Under the pieces are notes generated by a model. The model saw nothing but the letters and a program-made list of their open reading frames with translations, searched no databases and was not told the DNA's origin. From Lates calcarifer (lineage: Eukaryota; Chordata; Actinopteri; Centropomidae), in NCBI RefSeq assembly GCF_001640805.2, contig NC_066844.1, positions 2,553,231 to 2,617,230 on the forward strand: 64,000 nt of DNA, in the 5' to 3' direction. Both the position numbers and the translations under genes were made by a program. This document shows positions 1 to 13,141 of the stretch, in pieces; position 1 is the stretch's first letter; the number at the start of each line of letters is the position of its first letter.

Positions 1-408
1 TGAATGGCAGCTTATTTAAAAAGGATAAAGTAGTGTGTTTGTGTTTTTTTTGCATTTCTGTGAGAAAAAAGAAGTCTTGGAACTGAGGGCTCATAAGATA
101 TGAAAAAAGAAATGTTTGTGTGCCAGCTGAGGCTTTATTTGATTATTTTTTTATGTTTACTCTCTTACTCCCACTGGGAATTAGGTCAGATGAATGAGGC
201 TCCCCTGGGGAGCAGAAGAAAAGACAGCAGAATGTAGTAGTAGTCGGGCAGGTCCACATGCTGCTGTACAATTACTCTAGCTGTTGCTGTAGTGATATTA
301 GTAGTAATAATATTAATAAGTGAATCAGCCTAGTGTGAGGAGCAAATTTACATCACCACAAGAGGGCACCACCTCCACACCATATGTGACTAGGGAGAGT
401 ATCTTGAG
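1..408. other. No gene seen
   Basis: AT-rich intron-like or intergenic DNA. No exon-like frame, RNA gene or recognisable repeat was seen here. Confidence 0.5.
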
Positions 409-775
409 GCTGGTGAGGGGGAGAAAAGCGATGAAGAAGGGAGAAGGGAGAAGGGAGGATAATGAGAGAGGGAAGAGGATGGAGAGATGGGGAAGTCAAA
501 TTAGAAGAGAAAGGATGGTACAGATAAAGAAGTGAAAGAACAAGAGGGATGAGGACAGGAGAGGAGAGACTGACAAAGGGGGGAGGACAGAATGTGGCAT
601 CATGGAAGCAGGGGACACATAAAGATAAGATGGGGGGAGAAAGATGGAGCGAGGAGGATAATGGCAGGAGATGAAGAGATGATGAAGAAATGTGTGAGAT
701 AAGAGAGGAAAAGGAAAGAGAGGAGGAAATGAGATGTATTAAAAGACTGAAAGAGACAGGCAGAAAGAAGGAGAT
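409..775. repeat. Purine-rich (GA/GGA) low-complexity block
   Basis: The plus strand is almost continuously A and G for roughly 360 bp, built from irregular GAGA, GGAGA and AAGAAG words. The open frames inside it are low-complexity Arg/Glu/Lys strings and are not treated as coding. It resembles the purine blocks at 21230-21700, 22081-22480, 39940-40390 and 49765-50700. Confidence 0.75.
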
Positions 776-854
776 TTGTCCTACTTATTGTGAATAATTT
801 CCTGATGATTTGAATATTACTCATATTTGTTCTAACTGAAGTGAATATATTCTA

Positions 855-1345
855 TCTATTTATCATGCTGCCACACACACAACCACATATTTGTACTCCT
901 GCACTTCTGGTGACCTTCACTGACATGATGTATTCCCAAGCCCTTAAACTTAACCGACTGTAAACCTGGTTTTAACCTAAACTATGAAACCAAGTCTTAA
1001 CCCTCAAACACACCATGAAGCAACAAATAAAATGTCCTTACTTTCGAAAATGTTCTTTTAAAAGTTCCTCCCCTTTCAAAGATATCATCATGATGCGAAA
1101 TCTCCCCACTTTCCAAAACATCATCCCAACTTTTAAAAACTGTCTTCCAAATTTTCTGAAAAGGTTTCCCAAATGCCCCAATTTTCTGAAAATATCCTAC
1201 ATTTCTCAAATGTCCTCCCTATCTAAAAATGTTCTCAATTTCCAAAATAATCCGAACTTCCTCCCTATTCTCACTCCCCATTCCTGCTGTGCTCAGCTTG
1301 GTGCCTCCTTGTGGGGAGTGACAAGGTCAGTCTTATAGCCAAACA
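855..1345. repeat. Degenerate teleost repeat (CCCTAA-like plus AAATGTCC units)
   Basis: The left part (about 900-1015) reads like the dispersed fish repeat that carries 'accttcactgacatgatg', 'aaccaagtcttaaccctcaaaca' and similar words. The right part (about 1030-1270) is a diverged tandem array of units of about 20-25 bp shaped like 'ttttctgaaaaTgtcc' or 'ttccAAAAcatcatcc'. The open frames on both strands (1015-1338 plus and 997-1209 minus) simply read this array. The family name is unknown to me; the repetitive structure is visible directly. Confidence 0.6.
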
Positions 1346-1483
1346 TCAACGTTGTACATTTTCTGCATTCCCATAATCTTTTCCACATTAGTTGGATGAA
1401 ATGTCATTGTCGAGAACAGTTTCACTCTCTCTTAAAAAATAAAACTCATAAGTCCTCAAAGTGTTAGAGCCATAAGAGCCTAT

Positions 1484-1508
1484 ACACACACACACACACA
1501 CACACACA
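1484..1508. repeat. (AC)n microsatellite
   Basis: A perfect AC dinucleotide array of about 12 units. Confidence 0.95.
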
Positions 1509-2224
1509 GAGTGCTGACTCTCTTGTCTGTCTCTCTGTATCTTCCTATGCGTCTGCTTTTCACCAAAACAACCATTTGTCATATTTTCATTATACCATTC
1601 TTGACATATCTCCTCCTCCTCCACCCTCTCCTATTATTATTTTTCTTACCTGTTTTTATTATTTCCTGTCTATTTTCTCTTTGTAGAAAGAATATATCCC
1701 CCTGGTGTTTTGTATGTCAATACCAAGACACCATCTTCCATTCACGAATCAGTTGTCACTGTTGGCACTGTACCTCAGTGGGTGATGGACTCTCACACAA
1801 ATACGTCTATTTTCTGCTTGAGGACCTTCACTGTCTTTTTTGAGTACTAAACTCTTAATGTTCATTTAACCTCTTAATGTACCCTAACCTTAAAGCAACC
1901 ACCAAATGAACACATTGTTTGCTAATTGGACAGATGTTGATGGAGTATTAGTAGCAGTATTTTTTGTCAGTCAGCTTATATGATGTAGCGTTGGGACTAA
2001 GCGGACCCGGGTACTCATGAGTCAGCAGGCAGACCACAAAGTAACAGAGTCCGTTTTCTAATCTGCAGTTTGTGTTAAAAGAAAGGTTGGACTATTTCTC
2101 TTTCCAGTCCAATCTCTGTCAAGTTCAAAAATATACCAACTTCTCTAACCGTCACTAATCAACATGTTTGTTAATGTCTCTTGTGTATATAAACAATTTG
2201 TGGTTTTACAGTGAGAGACACGGT

Positions 2225-2357
2225 TTTTATGCTAAGCCAAGCTTATTGACCTTCAAATCCATAGTCTATGCAGAGCCATCAGAGTGGTATTGATCATTTT
2301 ACTCTGAGCAAGAAAGCAAATAAGCAGATTTGCTGAAATGTCAAACTGATCCTTTAA
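2225..2357. mobile_element. Right half of a TTAA-ended teleost MITE
   Basis: The segment keeps the family's diagnostic order: a 'gctaagcc' core trace, then 'catcagagtggtattgatc', then 'gagcaagaaagcaaataagc', then 'aaatgtcaaactgatcctttaa'. That is the 3' half of the same family as the fuller copy at 15262-15682, ending in the expected TTAA. The left half is missing or too decayed to follow. It has no coding capacity. Confidence 0.65.
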
Positions 2358-5036
2358 TGTAAACATTATACTGTCTGCAGCTGTTAGACTTTTCACAGGC
2401 TACAGACTTTAATTGTGAAGCAGCTACAGCTTCCTGTTATCTAATCATATTGCTAGTGATATTAACAACTCTTAAATCTTCTATGAATGACCAATAAAAT
2501 GTCATAATGCATCCTTATTCCTCACACTCTGACAGGTTTTTTAAAAAAACCTTCAGGACTTGAATGGTAGTTAACTGCGAAACCACTGGGGTGTGCTGTC
2601 CTATTGGTGAGAAAAAATCAATACAGTCCCACTTGTGTATTCTGACTAGACCTGTAATGCAGCTTCTAATGTTCTGCTTAGACTGCCAGTGATGTGTTTA
2701 TTCAATGCAGTGAGTGTATTTAAAGCCATAATTTGTACCAATATTCAGTAGATGAACATAAGATACACACATGCAGGTAAGAATAGACGTGCATGTGTCA
2801 CTTCATAGCACAGTTTTACAAATGGAGAGAAATGTAACACATTTTATCAGCCAGTTGTGTTTTTAGAACTGACTGGGACTTCAAACAGATGGTTGATTAG
2901 CTGCCAAAGAGACCAGAAGAAGAGAATGAGCAATAAAATCCAAACATGTATCAGAATTTGACTCATTGCTGTGTATTATTCACTGTCAAACTTTGTATGT
3001 TTGTCTCCCTCTGATTAGATGAAGTAGGAAGACAGATACAAAAGAGAACAACAGAAAAATGCAGCCAGATTGTAATCCAAACCACGTATTATTCATACCA
3101 TAATACAAACATTGACTTCTCATTATCATTCCAGTGTTTGACAGGTAGCTGATGTTAATTTACTTCCCTGGCTTTTCGCCCCTGTTAAACTCAAAGTGAT
3201 GAATGACATCGTTCAGGAGAGCGTAATCTGTGTTAACATTTCTTTCCATTTTGCCACAGTCACAATGAGCAGAAACACACATTCAAAGGGCTTTAATAGA
3301 ATATAGGATGTTAGACTTTAGGTTAACTTCCTGCAGGCTTACTGATACAAAGAGGCTCAGTCATGACAGTTAAGAGACATTTACTAAGTGTGCATGAACA
3401 GACGTGTACTGTAAAGCCAGTGTTGCATTTTCTGCATTTGCAAGTATGTGAGGGTCCACTAAGGTCCACATGATGTAATTCTATCATCAGAGGATGTACA
3501 TGAGGCTCTGTGTGGATCTCCATGTGCCCACCAATTTGTTGTGTCCGCACTGGCGTGTTCATGTAGGGTCTGCAAAACAGCACATGAGCTCTTCTGTTGT
3601 AATTGAGTGGCTCCATATACCATCTCTTGGTCTCTGTGCTTTTCTTTTTGCAGTAAGTACAGCAGGCGGAGCAGCTCTTCCTCTTCCTGCATGGATGTCT
3701 CCATTTAGATTTGATTTACAGTGTGCATGTGCAGAATATGTAGATGTCGATGATGGTGTCATCAGGGTAATTTTTCTTGGAGACTGCGTGTTTTGTATGG
3801 GAAGCCTTGTGAAATTTGAAAGCCATATACATGAGGCAGGGAGAGTCAAATTTAAGTTGCTTTTGAGTTGCATCGTGTTAATGTAGGAACTGAGGTTTTG
3901 GACCTTGACCCATATTAGGTTAGTAAGTCAGGATGTCTTAGTGTCTGCTGCATCGATTTTGACCTTTCTTTTCTGTTTTTTTTTTAAAACTAATTTTGTA
4001 ACCCATTTTTAAATATCAGACAAACTAACACTAAATAAAATCGCTGGAAGAGATAAGAAGCACATGCATGTAAATGTAATCATACAGACAAAACCACACA
4101 CCGCAATTGGCTTTGTAGTCTTTAAATCAGTTCTTAAAATCATCCCAGTTACTTCTGCTGCTATTGGTGCTAATATCCTCACTCTCTTTATCTTGAAATT
4201 TATACCTTTCCATATCCTGTATATTACATTTATGGTGTCTTTCAAGCATAAGTGGATGTTCATAAAATCCTCTCATGGCTGGTGATGAAAGACATATACC
4301 TAAATTAAAATGTCACAAAAATGTGGACTATGGCCATGATTAATAATGAATAATAATTAGCAACACTGAAAATATCACCAGTGTAACTTTAGTCAACATA
4401 GAAGCAAGTAAAAAAGACAGCGATATAAAGGAAAAACATTTATGTGAATGGGGGCTATATGATTGTTTCCTGCTGAGTGTGAAATATCTCAGTCTATATC
4501 TATTTGTACAGGAGGACACATCTCAGTGGCCCCGCTGTGGGCCTGATGTGAAACCCTAGCCAGGACATTTTGGTTAACTGGAGCTTTCTTGACCCAAAAA
4601 TGTTATTCCTGTCCGCCTTGTTAATGTTTTTCAGTTCAGAAAACCTCTAAAGAGCTAAACAGCCTGGTTTCTGTCACAGTTGCACTATGAAATGCTATGC
4701 TATGAAAAAAACTTAGAAACTGATGCAAGGATACAAGATTAAAAAATACACTCTTTTTTTCTGAATTCTGAAGTCATTGAGAGAATTTAACAACTTTCCC
4801 CTTTTTTTGGATTTTGCCTCTCTAAATTGGAAGACATTCCAGAACTTCAGGGAGCGACAGGATTTCTGGATTCAATCCCACATGGACCAAAGTAATCACG
4901 ACACGGCAGGAGGCTTAGTTGAAGCCAAGTGAAGCTATAGCTCTGTAGTTAAGTTTAATCGTTGCAGCGCAGACTGTCAAGCAGAGACTAGAGTGGTGAG
5001 GGCGAATGGAGGAGTGCTGGAGTGAGTGACTGTATT
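2358..5036. other. Long gene-free stretch
   Basis: About 2.7 kb of unique-looking, AT-rich sequence. Open frames here (for example 3494-3886 plus and 3559-3873 minus) overlap on opposite strands, resemble no family and lack convincing splice context. No RNA gene or clear repeat was recognised. Confidence 0.5.
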
Positions 5037-5060
5037 TGTGTGTGTGTGTGTGTGTGTGTG
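5037..5060. repeat. (TG)n microsatellite
   Basis: A perfect TG array of 12 units immediately left of the CpG-dense patch at 5091-5215. Confidence 0.95.
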
Positions 5061-5090
5061 CATGTGCACAGGAGTGGTGGGAGATCTCAA

Positions 5091-5215
5091 GGGAGATGAG
5101 GCGAGCCAAGACCCGGTATGTGATCATCATCGCCATGGGACAGCGAAAAGAGCGCACAGCTTATTAAGGGGATCGCCACGGGAGGGCCAGTCGATCACAG
5201 AGCCAGCTGGAGTTT
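5091..5215. other. CpG-dense patch, possible regulatory element or exon
   Basis: At least eight CpG dinucleotides fall within about 100 bp, in a neighbourhood where CpG is otherwise scarce. An ATG at 5096 (MRRAKTR) is followed by GTATGT, a possible but weak donor. Read through, the frame continues only to about 23 codons. It could be a conserved noncoding element, a small first exon or a chance cluster. No function is assigned. Confidence 0.25.
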
Positions 5216-6834
5216 CCTCAAAGCAGTTAGGAGCACAGAGAGTGAATAAGAGCAGGAGACAGACATGGAAACAGGAAGATACTGAGACAGGAAGAGTTAG
5301 AGACAAATTCAGACAATAATCGTAGAGAGGGTCCTGTGAATAATTACCATTACCCCAATGGTTCAACTACTTTCATTATCTGAACTGGGGACCATAGTTG
5401 TCGACATTCTTGATCTGAGAGTTCTAGTCTCTCCTGTTCAGTCACCTTTGCACATCATGCAGGTTGTGATTGTTCACAGTTCAATGATTTTCCTCAGTCA
5501 GACCTCGTAGTGGATAATTTCATTGAGAAATGATTTTGTGTTGAAGGTTAAAAATGCGCGGCCTGTGAATTACCAGTAGCAATCAGGACAGTGTTTCTGA
5601 TGCTGTAAACACTGCAAATGATATGTTGACACTGACTAGTCTGCTGTGTTGGCAGAATTCTCAGAAAATAAAACCCTAAGTATCTACATGCCTGCAAAGC
5701 ATTAGGGGTAAATTGGGAAAGTTTTTAATTATGTGTGTTTAGCTGCATCATTATGACAGTAATGGTGGAGCTTCGCACCAACAAAACTGACACCACTGAA
5801 GTGGAAGTGAAGTGGCACTAGCAATTAGATTGCATGTCACAAAGCACACACTGTACTGCTGAGAACTGGAGCCAGGGCTCTATCCCCTGTAATTATCAGC
5901 TCCTTGTAAGGACTCCCCAAATAGATATTCATAATACTATAGTCCAAGTCTTATATGATTTATTTTAGTTTTTATCCCCGTGGGTCCCATAAAAGAGTAG
6001 GACTGAAAGGACTGAACAATGTAATGGTAAAAGCTGTAGGCAAGGGGATTCCAATATTTCATTTCTTTTTCATACAGGCCATTTTGAATGTTTCACACCA
6101 GTGTAACTAATCACATTAATAATGGCTGCATTTCATTCAGAGCTTCCAGTTGTAGAACCCTGGCATTGTGCTCCTGAGGTTACCGGCAAAACTACATGGA
6201 ACCACTGTTTTTAGTTACACCCGCCTTGTTATTGCTATGATGAGTGAAAATAGTGAAAACAGAAAGAAGAGTAGCACTGGCATTCCACATGGTGTAGATA
6301 GAGCTGGAAAGGGCATGATAACAGAGTCTCATTCTCTCTTTGTGTTAGATGTTCGATAGATTCTATGAATTTTATGGAAGTTATCATCTTAATTTGATAA
6401 TCTGCAATACATTTTTCACATCAATACTTGCTTTTTAAAACATTTTCTTTTAAAACTGAGGTATACACTAACAACACAAACATTTTGAAGACAATTTCGA
6501 CAATTCAGAGACTGACAAAACCCAACATCTGGATATTCAGTTCTCTCTTGCTGGGAGACTGATGATCACCACGTTCAGTTTCATCAGTGTGATGAATGCT
6601 GTTTACAAAGTTAGGCATGCTCCTGTATTCACAGACACGCACACACCATTTGCATTTTTTCCTTGGCCTTTATGTTGCTTGTTATAGGTGAGTGTGGTTG
6701 GGTGTTATCTTTGACTACACCCAGCTAAGATATAGTGCTTGGCCACCATGCTGACATGCTGCTGTTTGGCATCAGACCCAGACTATGCAACAAAAAACCT
6801 AGACAGCCATGTTTGAACAAGTCACCCTATCACT

Positions 6835-6835
<1 letters not shown>
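5216..6835. other. Gene-free stretch
   Basis: Unique AT-rich DNA with no supported exon, RNA gene or identifiable repeat. Short open frames do not exceed chance expectation. Confidence 0.5.

Positions 6836-6876
<41 letters not shown>
6836..6876. repeat. (CA)n microsatellite
   Basis: A perfect CA array of about 20 units, followed by a degenerate cagaca/cacacc tail that continues to about 6930. Confidence 0.95.
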
Positions 6877-6880
<4 letters not shown>

Positions 6881-7014
6881 GACACACCAAACAAAAACTG
6901 TAAGCACACACTCATATGCGCACACAGACATGCTCTCATCACCACCGTCATACACTGCATACACTAACACAGAAATGCACAGAACACAAAAGACTGTTTC
7001 CTTGATTGTTACAT

Positions 7015-7031
7015 CACACACACACACACAC
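7015..7031. repeat. (CA)n microsatellite
   Basis: A short CA array of about 8 units. Confidence 0.9.
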
Positions 7032-7147
7032 CCATGCTTTCATAAACATTTTTTCCTCTCTGTCACGCACAACCAAATGCAGTGCTGCAGAGAAAATGAC
7101 GAAGTGCCTTAACACGCATATCCGTACACAACTTCTCATACACTTGC

Positions 7148-7151
<4 letters not shown>

Positions 7152-7221
<70 letters not shown>

Positions 7222-7222
7222 C
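7152..7222. repeat. Compound (TC)n(AC)n microsatellite
   Basis: About 23 TC units run directly into about 13 CA units without interruption. The alternating purine/pyrimidine half (CA) and the pure pyrimidine half (TC) have different non-B DNA tendencies (Z-form versus triplex). The open frames on both strands here are artefacts of the array. Confidence 0.95.
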
Positions 7223-7368
7223 CACAGTCCTTAGGTCATTGTGTTAATTAATTAGCCTGTACAACAACTCAGCATGGAGTTAATTAGAAAGCCTGTCACC
7301 TCCTGCAAGCCTCGCAGATATCACTGTTTCCTCAGGCCACATTCAGCCACTATCACACAAGACACAGG

Positions 7369-7386
7369 CACACACACACACACACA
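7369..7386. repeat. (CA)n microsatellite
   Basis: A short CA array of 9 units followed by tgtatacatg. Confidence 0.9.
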
Positions 7387-8023
7387 TGTATACATGGGTG
7401 GTCTTTGACATGGCCACTGAGTGAATGACGCAAGTAAATCTTTGCATTGTGTCTGTTTGCCAACTTTGCAGGTAAGCAGGTATTTGGAATCCTAGTCTGG
7501 TTAAAAATCCCCATTGGACTGAAAAGAAATTCTCCTGTTCCTTGATTTTAAATTTGCATTTTATGCATGTCATCCTCAGTAATCTCATAAATTCAAGCGC
7601 AAAATTTGGTTTGAAAAAGCCTTCAGTTACAGCATGCTGTTGCTGTATTACAATGTATTACAAAGTGAAATAGATCTATGAAGCACTTGTTTGTTCCAAA
7701 AGTAAAAAATACAGGATTTTCTTCTCTGTAAGCTCGTCAAGATGAGAAGAAGTCTCGTGAGATTGTGCAGGGTTACAAAGACACAACCTCAAGGCCTGAA
7801 CTATATCAGGTGAAACAGAATTCAAGAAGTTTTGGTTGAAAGAACAAATTTGGGTTAAAATACATTTGTAATTGTAAGAACTTTGGTTGTTTTGAACTTT
7901 TAATTGAATCAACTTTACTTCTGCCAAAATTAAATCCTGGCCAAGTAAAATGAAGCTACTTCTCCCTGAGCAGTTTATTTTGATGCTATTTTCATTTGCT
8001 CTACTGGGTCTCCTGAGGCACCT

Positions 8024-8028
<5 letters not shown>

Positions 8029-8076
<48 letters not shown>
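8029..8076. repeat. (AC)n microsatellite, 24 units
   Basis: A perfect AC array of about 48 bp, one of the longer pure arrays in the window and likely to be length-polymorphic. Confidence 0.95.
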
Positions 8077-8080
<4 letters not shown>

Positions 8081-11000
8081 CCAAAACATATGCACATGTG
8101 CATTCTGCTGTTTGTGATAAGCAACTAGGCTCACACTATTGTTCCTTCATAATATTGAACAGAATGAAATACATGGGTCTACAAAAGTTCTGGTGCATGT
8201 AGTTGTACAACACTTGATAAACCCTCCCTCAAACACACTCATATTCTCTCTCTGTTAAATGTAAGTAAGGAGTTGTTCATGGCCTGTGAGATTTTTGTTG
8301 AGTTTGAAATTCTCGTCTCAGGCTCAGTGGGACTAATTTGAATTTAGTGAACAGTTTGTTCCGTCTTTGATTGCAAGTAGAATCAGCTTAGGTTTCACAC
8401 TTTGTTTTCAGCTTTAAGAGTTACAAGTGAATTCTCTTACATTTAACTTGAACAGGGAGTTGTTCTTTTAAGTTTACATTTTAGTTATGTAGGTCATGCG
8501 CCTGTCTGGATGCGATTTAGTGCAGCAGTCTGATACTTACTCTTAAAATCCCCATATTAGTGAGGTTAAAAGTCACGGCGCCCTGGCAATAGATGGATCA
8601 AAACATTCCTGTAATCCTAGAATGGTTACGTGAGAGACATGGAAAAAGTAGTGGGTGGAAAAAATCATTTCTGAAGAAGAATTGTTTTTTGTGGCTTCTT
8701 GGGAACAAAGAACTCCACAACAATCTAAATAACACACAGGTCTGATATATTATTGTCTTAAGTAACTATGGCTAATGTGTTATCCTAGAGTTGACTATTT
8801 CTGCTGATTTATGAGCAATACAACCAAAACAATGAGCTAAAAAGATCCATAATAATTCTGACAAGTCTGTTTGTTACTACAAGTCAACTGTTTTGTACTA
8901 CATGTGATTATTTTATGTGAAATCTGAATCAAAGGGGAGGGGAATGGATGAGGTTCAGAAAGAGAATGATTTTGAGATGTGGTCTTTGTTCCAGAATCAA
9001 ATTCTAAAACTTCATTTAACAGTCTCAAATATATTATTATTTAACTTCATATAGGGTTAGGTGAGGTAATGTCCATTCAGTGTGTGTTTACTGTAAAAAT
9101 AAGTGGACTATTTTGATGCAGAATGAAAAAGTGAGATTTGGGGGAAACTTGACATGATGATCTGGCAACCCTCAAGTTGTACTTTCCATTGTTAGCTAGT
9201 GTTAGTTGACAATGGTGATTTTGAAGTGGTTGGTTACAGTTTAAAACATAAGAAAGCATAGTATCTTTACTGAATATAACTTACATGAAAAACAAACCAA
9301 AAAAAAAAACAAGTGGAACTTTGTGAGAGGACTTAAACCAAGGTTGTGCGGTCTTTGCTGTGTATCTGTCATAATTCACTATTTTAAGTTGAGTAGTTGA
9401 ATGGAAGGACTAGGAGAGGAAAGAATTACAGAGTTCAGCTGAGAAATTACTTAGACAATTGTAATAGAGTAGCAGAAATACATATTGCACAAAGCAAACT
9501 CTTTGTAGAACCAAGCTATTTCTGTGTGTGTGTGTATATTTGTGCACATGTACTGATCGACCAACAAAAACGTCTCTACCAATGTTCAAACCCACGCCCT
9601 TGATTTTAATGATTTTTCATTAATGTCCTGTGGAAGACCATAATCTGTGGCCTTTAGAAAAAAATACTTGCAGGTTCTAAAAGTTTTTTCAAAATGACTC
9701 ATTTGAAAACTCTTTTAATGACTTAGTGGAAAAACTATTTTCAGGCTGAGCCGTTTGTAAATGATTTCTAAGGAAATGCTGAGAAAAACACATTATTATA
9801 TTTTCAAATAGTGAGACATCAACATGATTGGCAGCAGCATTTAATGACACTTGGGTGAATAAAGTATCTTGTCGTTTCCATTTTTCATTTTATACAACAT
9901 TTCCTCATGAAATGATTCATAAAAAAGTTTCAAGTTAATATTTTAAAATAAATATATTTTGTTGGTATTATTGTATTTTAATACCAGACTTCACCCCATT
10001 CTGTCAAAATGACTGATAGCAAAACATATTGTTTTTTTATAAGGGCAGATTCCCCTGCAGTTTATGAATATAGAATTATGAGATATCATCAAAACGTGTG
10101 TATAGTTGGACAGAGAAACACAGTGAGCAGAGAAGTGAAAGATTGACAAAAAAATGAAAGCTGATGGAATGACTGAAGCTGAGTGAGACAGCAGGTGAGA
10201 GAGAGAAAAGCGGAGCTGCAAAGAGGGTTGACAGAGAGGATACAGACAGAAAGAGAGTTGGCATGAAAACCGTATGTTAATCCTGCAAATAATATTGTAA
10301 TATTGTGCGTAGCCCAAAGCTGATGAATTTGGCAGTGAGAAGCTATGTAGCTGGCAGCAACACAGCCCCTGTAATATTTTTAGTGCGTTACCATCAGGGT
10401 GGAAGCATACCAGCCACCAGTCAAATACCAACTATGAATACATAAAAATAAATACATAGATTAATTCTGTTGTATGTTTGTGTATTTTATATCAGTGTGT
10501 AGGTATTTTCATTATTAATTTGTAATAATTCTCTTGATTGACAAACATCAATTTTGGTTTTAAATTACTGAGCAATACACATTGGTTTCGTGTGTGACAC
10601 ATCACTTGACTTGCACACTGAACATGTCATACAGACAGAATAAGCTAAGGCACAGTAACCAGAATGAAGCTGACTCAAAGAGGAGAAAACAAAAGGTGCA
10701 GGTATTTTGTTTATTAGTTGAACAAAGCTGTGTACTTTTTGACTCATTAAATGGGGCTGATTTCACAGTGTATTCCAGGTAAATTAAGACTAAAAAAACA
10801 TGACTGACTTAGCTAATCTGGCAATATAATCGTGTGTGGACAGATGGTGGGGTGTATGGGGGTTTAAAGGCTGCCTTGAGAGTTAGGTTCAGTTACCAGC
10901 AGTAAGAAGGAGCAAGATTTTGTCTCAAATACACAAATGGGACTACAGTTCTCATTGGTAACCCAGGTGAAGTAGGATCCAACTGATTTGGATTTTACCC

Positions 11001-11635
11001 ATGCAATTTCATACCAGTAGACTTCACACTCATTCTTATGTGCTGGTATTCCACTCTAAAATGTTTGTATGCAGTTTGTAAGCACTCGTGTCCAACAGAA
11101 AGGTATTTGTTGCTGGGTTGTTGTGTAAATAAAAGCACGGAGGCTTAAAATGACCTATGTTTGACATTATTGGTGAAAGAAGCGTGATGGATGGAGGTCG
11201 GGGTGGTAGTGTGGGTGTGATTTAAACAGAGATTGTGGTTTGTGTTCTGCCTCATACAAATTGTTAACACTGGTCTAAATGAATCATGAAGGTAATCTAT
11301 AACTAACTTTAACCAAATAATTGTCATTTTCATTTAGTTATTCATGAAGGGCGACTTGTAGGACTGGCCAGTGCATCACATACAAGTACACATACTGTAG
11401 ACTGCTGTACATGCACAGACAAAAACAACATAGATGACTATGCATCATGCACATACACAAACCACATACACAAACTAAATGCACAAACACATTGTGACAA
11501 TCTGTCGCTCTCATACACTGACATACAATACTGATTCATGGCATATGGCATTGATGGCACTGAGCTTATCCATTCATTGGACTTAATCCATCCATTTACT
11601 TTGCTGGACTATATGACTCACCCTTTAGGTATCCA
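8077..11635. other. Long gene-free stretch
   Basis: About 3.5 kb of AT-rich DNA. The 146-codon minus-strand frame at 9991-10431 has serine/leucine-rich low-complexity composition and no recognisable domain. No exon, RNA gene or clear mobile element is supported. Confidence 0.5.
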
Positions 11636-11662
11636 GTGTGTGTGTGTGTGTGTGTGTGTGTG
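11636..11662. repeat. (TG)n microsatellite
   Basis: A perfect TG array of 13 units. Confidence 0.95.
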
Positions 11663-13118
11663 CTCAGGAGATGCTGCAGTGTATGTGACAGACAGCTCAA
11701 CATTATCTCTGCTGCCACACACCACTCTGCTCCTCTCATGACCCATTTAACTTCCTCTGTATACCACTGACACACACTCCCGTCACCCATGGCAACGCAT
11801 GGCTCCAACACACGTGTGTTAAAGAGGAGTTGGTGTGTGTAGTTGTGTAAAAGATTTTTGCATGATTATTAGAGAAAGTTGAGCATGTGTTTTGAAGTGT
11901 GTGCACTTGAACGAGACGCTTTGTGTGTTTGACAGTTTGTGTATGTTTGTTTGTACTTGTACTTGTTTTTGTGTATTTATGAAACAAAATTAGCAGTGTT
12001 TGCCTGAGAGAGAACCTCCAATGTATCAGATGATTTAAAATTAGCATGAATGCAGCGGAGTGCCGTATCTTTCTGAGAAATGTATCACTAGGAACAACTT
12101 TCTTATCACTTTGTATTTTCAAACAGTCCTTATCACCAAATCTATAGCACTGATCTGTGGTGCCTGTGTTCATATGTAACTTTCTTTATCCATGTTAATT
12201 ATGACTGTCTTTTCACAGTGGCTAAAGCAGAGGTAGAATGATGTTATAACGCTGCAAAATGTTTCATTCAAGAGAGGGTGGTTTGTGTCCCATTTAAACA
12301 TCAGTCAAAGGTGGATTCTTTCAGCCGCAGAGGCTGTGTTTACTTGCCTAAATTAATTAAGACTGTATCATAGTTCAGGTCAGTTACACTTGTAGTTATG
12401 AGGACTTTATATTGAGGGGTGAAATAGCAGCAGCATGCTTAGTCAATCTGTTTTCAAGTACAAAGAAAGAACTATCAAGCAGTGACGTGTGTTCTGTAAA
12501 GGTCTAGGCCTCTCCAGGATCTGAAGGTTCAGCTGTTTCTCAAAAGTTCAAACACTGAACATGCCTTAATACACAGGACAATGGCAAAATCAGCAGGTTA
12601 TTGGTATGGTGTTGTTGTATTCTGCAGTCATCAATTACTAGTCATATTGCCCAGTTTTCCACTTCAGAGGTTTTCATTGTCGTTCTGGCCAAACTTGTTA
12701 TTTCTCGTATTGTTTCCATACAGTACCAATGAGTGTTTCTGGCCATTTATTTCAAAAACCTGCAGGAAAACATGTAAGAAATTATGTTTCCCAAACCTGA
12801 GCCTTTTCATATACCATGTGTATTTATCTGTCTTCCTCTCATTTGACGTTCATCCCCCTATAAGCTTCTCTATCTTTATTTCTTTCTCCCTGTGAGCAGC
12901 TTTTTTCCCAGACACTCTCCCTACTACGGTGGAAGAAGTTTTTCAGTCAAACTGAGAGAAGAAGCCGTTGAAATTTCTGGAACACGGCCTGGTTTTCACA
13001 TCCTCCTTGGTTTATGCTCACAGTATGTGTGTGTGTTTGTGTGCTCATTTCTCCTGAATTTACTCGTATGCCACTCAGGGAGAAGGAGCAGGGGAACTTC
13101 AGAAACATTCTGAGAGTA
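11663..13118. other. Gene-free stretch
   Basis: AT-rich unique DNA. A pyrimidine tract and AG at about 12896-12911 precede an open frame (to 13113), but there is no family resemblance and the frame runs into a TG array, so no exon is called. Confidence 0.45.
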
Positions 13119-13141
13119 TGTGTGTGTGTGTGTGTGTGTGT
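13119..13141. repeat. (TG)n microsatellite
   Basis: A TG array of 11 units, with degenerate TG-rich sequence continuing to about 13165. Confidence 0.9.

Noticed and set aside
6836..8076. Clustered short repeats that could suggest a CRISPR array
   Set aside because: They are dinucleotide microsatellites without spacer structure, and the DNA is vertebrate nuclear.
9991..10431. 146-codon minus-strand frame
   Set aside because: Ser/Leu/Phe-rich composition over a GA-rich patch; no recognisable protein or splice context.
12892..13113. Possible exon after a pyrimidine tract and CAG
   Set aside because: The frame flows into a TG array, there is no good donor, and no family resemblance was seen.
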